Assembly: GCF_002197845.1 (NCBI RefSeq)
Contig: NZ_NIDE01000017.1
Span: forward strand, 604,712-668,711
Reading direction: 5' to 3'
Length of the DNA: 64,000 nucleotides
Source of the DNA: Fimbriiglobus ruber
GTDB lineage: Bacteria > Planctomycetota > Planctomycetia > Gemmatales > Gemmataceae
This document shows, one piece after another, positions 61,228 to 64,000 of this stretch. Positions within the stretch are counted from its first letter, which is position 1. Every line of letters begins with the position of its first letter. A model generated the notes under the pieces. That model was not told where the DNA came from and searched no databases. It saw only the letters and a list, made by a program, of their open reading frames with translations. The position numbers and the translations under genes are program-made.

Positions 61228-64000
61228 ATGTCCGTCCGTCGTCATGATTCACACGCCAATCGGCCTTCCCTGTGGGCGATCAGCTGGATCACCGTCCTGC
61301 TGGTGGCCGCCTGCTTCGGCCGGTCTTCCACCCCGTTCGCGTACGCCGACGAAAACGGGCCGAAGCCGGTGTTGCAGCCCAAGGGGGACGCCGAACAAGC
61401 ACCGGTGGGGTCCAACCCCGTAAAGCTGGACGGGGCACTGGCCCCGGCGCCGGACGGGCTCGCGGATGTTGTTTATTTACCCCGCGAAGAAGCGCCTCCC
61501 TTCGGAACCTACGACGACTTTGTGCGGGAGGTGGACCGACAAACCGTGTGGCTGACCGCCCGGGAAGAGTTCGGGTTGCGACCCAAAGACGAAGCCCTTG
61601 GCGACCCGGTTCCCGCCGGCCTGCCGGCCGACCGACAAATCGGCATCCGGGTGGGCCAGCCGACCCGGCTCGGACCGGACTTGACCTTTTCGGTCGGCTC
61701 GACAGGAAACGAGAAGGTGATCTGGGACCGACCGTTCCGCGATGTCACGTTCGACAAGGTGGACCCGGCCAAGACGATCGAACAGGCGGAAACGATCTCC
61801 CGCGGGCGGATCAAAGAATGTCTGGCGGCCGCCCGCTTCCTGCCCAAGGCGAACGCGCGGTCGGCCGCGCCGGTTCCGCCCGAAGTCGAAAAACTACTTG
61901 GGGAAATGCGGGAGACGGCCCAGTTCGCAGCCGTCCGTCTGTTGCACGACGAGGTCCGCGCAAAAGGAGAATCGCCGGCCTTACTCGGGGCGCTGTCCCG
62001 GGCTTACGCGACACTCGGGCTCTTAACCGAGTTTCAATGGTCCCCCGCGCCCTACGTGTTCAAAGCCCGAAGCCTGCTCTACGCCCAGCGGTTGTTAGCG
62101 CGCGACCCGAAGTCGCCGACCGCCCTTCAGTACCGGGCCTACGCCGCGGCCCTGGCCGGTCTTCACAGCCTCGCACTGGCCGATCTGGCGAAAGCCGGCC
62201 CGACCACGGGGCAGCCGGCCTGGGTCGAGACGATCGATGCGTTCGTCCACTTCGACCTCGGCCGCCTGGCCAAGGTCCAGACCGCGGCAGACGCGCCACT
62301 CGTCCGCCTGCTGACCTACATAGCGAAAGAGGAGCCGGAGACCGAAGCCGCGATGGCCATCGCCGGGCGCGAGTTCTTCAAGACCGAGCCCGAATGTTAC
62401 CGCGTCCATGAAGCGCTGGGTCGGCTCACGGGAGTGAGTACCGGGCACCAGGTTCTCGCCGCGAGCCACGAAGCGTTCGCGGCCGGGTTCACCCAACGAA
62501 TCCGGGAACAACCCGGCCTGCCCAAGGCCGTGGCCGACCTCGTGACCGGCGACCGCATGACGCCGGAAGCGGAGGCCGACGTGTACGACGCGCTGCGGGC
62601 GGCCGGCAAACCGTCCCTCGACCGCGGGGAGCCGTCGTGGACCGCCCTCGGGTCTCTTCTCCGCGACGTCCGGCTCTCCCTCGCCTGGCAACGGTTGTAC
62701 TTCATGGCCGACCGGCTGGCCGTCCCGACGGCGGACGCCGCCCGTCAGTACGCCGTCATTCTGGCCGGGCACCCCTTCATGCCGGTGATCGAGAGCTTCA
62801 CCGTCGACCGCCACCGCGACCCGGCCGGTTTCAAGTCGAAACTCGAGACCGTCCCGTACCAGAACATCGACACCCGGTCCGGGTGGTTCTCGGTCTGGTG
62901 CAATTCGGCCGACCCGACCCACCGTATGTCCGAGATGTCCCGGAGGCAAAACGGCTGGGCGTACCAGGATCTGGCCCGGTGGTTGTACGCCTCGGGCGAC
63001 CAGGACAATTTTCGGTCCCGGCGGGCCCCGCAGCTCGGCCGGATCAGCCCGCACTCGCCGATCGCGTCCGGGATGCTGGCGTCGTTCGTAGCGACGGGCA
63101 CTGAGCCCGCGGCCGACGCCGCCAAACTGGCGGAGATCGAAAAGAAATTCCCCGACTCGGCGATGGTCCAACGGCGGCTAGCCCAACGCCACCAGGCCGA
63201 CGGCCGCGTCGAAGACGCGGAACGGTGTTACCGGCGGTGGGTCAAACTCTCCCCGGACGGTCGGGCGTACCGGGAGTTGGCCGCGGTTTACGCCAAGTTG
63301 GGGCGAGAGGATCAGTGGAAGAAAGCGTTGGAAGACTCGTTGAAGGAAGAAGATTTCGGCCTGGACCACGCCCAGACGCGGGTCCAGTTGGCCCGCTTTT
63401 ACATGGCCAAGAAAGATTTCAAGCAGGCGGAACCCTACGCCCTGGAGGCGGCCGAGAGCTACGCCCAGTGGGCTCTGTTGTGCGCGGCCGAGTGCGAGGT
63501 GGGGCTGGAAAAATGGGACGAGGCGAACGCGCTCTACCGGGCGAACGCCGGGCGGTACACCGGTGGGGCGCTGACGTGGTACTTTACCTGCCGGCAGACC
63601 GGGCGGATGCAGCGGACCGCGGCCGAGGAAGCGGTCACGGAATACCTGGCTACGTTCGAGGGGCGAATCCCTCCGAATGTTGCGTGGCAAGCCGGCCGCT
63701 TCTACCTGCTGTCCGGAAAGACGAAGCTGGCCCGCGAGCAGTTCGCGGTGGAGTTCGCCCGCCGCCCGTCGTCGCTCGCGGGACTTTTTGCGGCCCTGAC
63801 GGCCGACGCAACCAAGGATGTTAAAGAGCGAGACCGGATACTCGACGAAATGGCAAAACTGAACGACGATTACATCAAAAAGCTGGCGGCCACGATCCAG
63901 AAGTGGACGGCCGCCAAGGAAGTTCCGGACGCGAAAGCGATCGACGCCTTGCTGGCGGGGCGGCACCCGGGTGAGCAGTCCGACGTCGGGATGCTGATCG
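61228..64000 (+). CDS. Exported helical-repeat (TPR-like) protein, tandem copy 2 (3' end outside window)
   Basis: The frame from the ATG at 61228 stays open to the window end, so at least 924 residues are present. It parallels copy 1 throughout: APDGLADVVYLPREEAPPF, REVDRQTVWLTAREEFGLRP, RGRIKECLAAARFLPKANAR, PTALQYRAYAAALAGLHSLA and the TPR-like part (MVQRRLAQRHQADGRVEDAE). The N-terminus differs: instead of a membrane anchor it has a signal peptide with a lipobox-like VAAC (near residue 28) or a cleavage site after AYA, so it may be a lipoprotein or a soluble exported protein. Tandem duplication with diverged localisation is inferred. Confidence 0.8.
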   Translation, partial: MSVRRHDSHANRPSLWAISWITVLLVAACFGRSSTPFAYADENGPKPVLQPKGDAEQAPVGSNPVKLDGALAPAPDGLADVVYLPREEAPPFGTYDDFVREVDRQTVWLTAREEFGLRPKDEALGDPVPAGLPADRQIGIRVGQPTRLGPDLTFSVGSTGNEKVIWDRPFRDVTFDKVDPAKTIEQAETISRGRIKECLAAARFLPKANARSAAPVPPEVEKLLGEMRETAQFAAVRLLHDEVRAKGESPALLGALSRAYATLGLLTEFQWSPAPYVFKARSLLYAQRLLARDPKSPTALQYRAYAAALAGLHSLALADLAKAGPTTGQPAWVETIDAFVHFDLGRLAKVQTAADAPLVRLLTYIAKEEPETEAAMAIAGREFFKTEPECYRVHEALGRLTGVSTGHQVLAASHEAFAAGFTQRIREQPGLPKAVADLVTGDRMTPEAEADVYDALRAAGKPSLDRGEPSWTALGSLLRDVRLSLAWQRLYFMADRLAVPTADAARQYAVILAGHPFMPVIESFTVDRHRDPAGFKSKLETVPYQNIDTRSGWFSVWCNSADPTHRMSEMSRRQNGWAYQDLARWLYASGDQDNFRSRRAPQLGRISPHSPIASGMLASFVATGTEPAADAAKLAEIEKKFPDSAMVQRRLAQRHQADGRVEDAERCYRRWVKLSPDGRAYRELAAVYAKLGREDQWKKALEDSLKEEDFGLDHAQTRVQLARFYMAKKDFKQAEPYALEAAESYAQWALLCAAECEVGLEKWDEANALYRANAGRYTGGALTWYFTCRQTGRMQRTAAEEAVTEYLATFEGRIPPNVAWQAGRFYLLSGKTKLAREQFAVEFARRPSSLAGLFAALTADATKDVKERDRILDEMAKLNDDYIKKLAATIQKWTAAKEVPDAKAIDALLAGRHPGEQSDVGMLI

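Noticed and set aside
61272-62411. Plus-strand open frame of about 379 codons inside the second tandem paralogue
   Set aside because: The frame beginning at 61228 matches the first paralogue throughout; this one is Arg/Pro-rich shadow sequence.
1-64000. tRNA or rRNA genes, insertion sequences, prophage genes, replication origin
   Set aside because: No cloverleaf with a GTTCRANNC T-arm, no rRNA-like stretch, no transposase, integrase or phage protein, and no dnaA-box cluster were recognised on reading both strands.

Overview
The window reads as a high-GC chromosome segment from a member of the Planctomycetota, most likely family Gemmataceae (Gemmata/Fimbriiglobus-like; the genus is an inference). 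The evidence is a DUF1549/DUF1553 gene beside a Tat-exported DUF1501 gene, a DUF3472 protein, Tat-exported oxidoreductase and TIM-barrel proteins, and three very large secreted proteins that carry an N-terminal LE-x-LEDRxTP motif and end in FG-GAP repeats. Coding density is high, GTG starts are common, and no tRNA, rRNA, CRISPR array, transposase or phage gene was seen.

Layout. 1-1274: two overlapping PfkB-type sugar kinase genes (the first is cut by the window edge). 1322-5590: a 1422-residue secreted multi-domain protein. 5591-9176 (minus strand): small membrane proteins, guaA and proC. 9368-11251 (plus): an MFS transporter and a small protein. 11267-14646 (mainly minus): truA, asd and a Tat-exported TIM-barrel protein, with a 41-residue membrane peptide and its terminator between. 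14803-18115: DUF3472 protein, small hypotheticals and a parvulin-type prolyl isomerase. 18268-22202: queE, a zinc-ribbon/membrane/helical-repeat protein and a convergent soluble Ser/Thr kinase. 22501-25221: M32 carboxypeptidase and a second LEDR/FG-GAP protein. 25569-31498 (minus): the 2-oxoglutarate dehydrogenase operon sucA-sucB-lpd plus a small antitoxin-like gene. 31634-37366 (plus): a nucleotide pyrophosphatase-like protein, a frame-disrupted DUF1549/DUF1553 gene and an intact DUF1501 gene. 37767-43711: the third LEDR/FG-GAP giant, split by a one-base frameshift. 43793-47965: a double ABC ATPase, two mcsA-like genes, mcsB and a VanZ-like gene. 48502-50752: ispE, a spoVG-zinc-ribbon fusion and an exported protein. 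50851-57898 (minus): a 1204-residue beta-propeller with two PDZ domains, an FkbM methyltransferase, a SirB1/transglutaminase-like protein and a Gfo/Idh/MocA oxidoreductase. 58149-64000: two tandem paralogues of about 950-970 residues with helical repeats (the second runs off the window).

How the genes work together. Most of the window is housekeeping metabolism (GMP, proline, aspartate-family amino acids, queuosine, isoprenoids, TCA cycle) interleaved with envelope and secreted proteins typical of planctomycetes. Three units look functionally coupled: sucA-sucB-lpd (one enzyme complex), mcsA-mcsA-mcsB (protein-arginine phosphorylation quality control) and ispE-spoVG (a gene neighbourhood also known in Firmicutes).

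The most unusual non-coding signal is a set of paired inverted intergenic repeats at 12.1, 27.3 and 35.8 kb. They differ in sequence but share outward-facing ends and a 10-bp internal repeat period, and one arm differs from its partner by exactly one 10-bp unit. Two genes are disrupted by apparent single-base losses, two of them in C5 runs; these may be real frameshifts or sequence errors.
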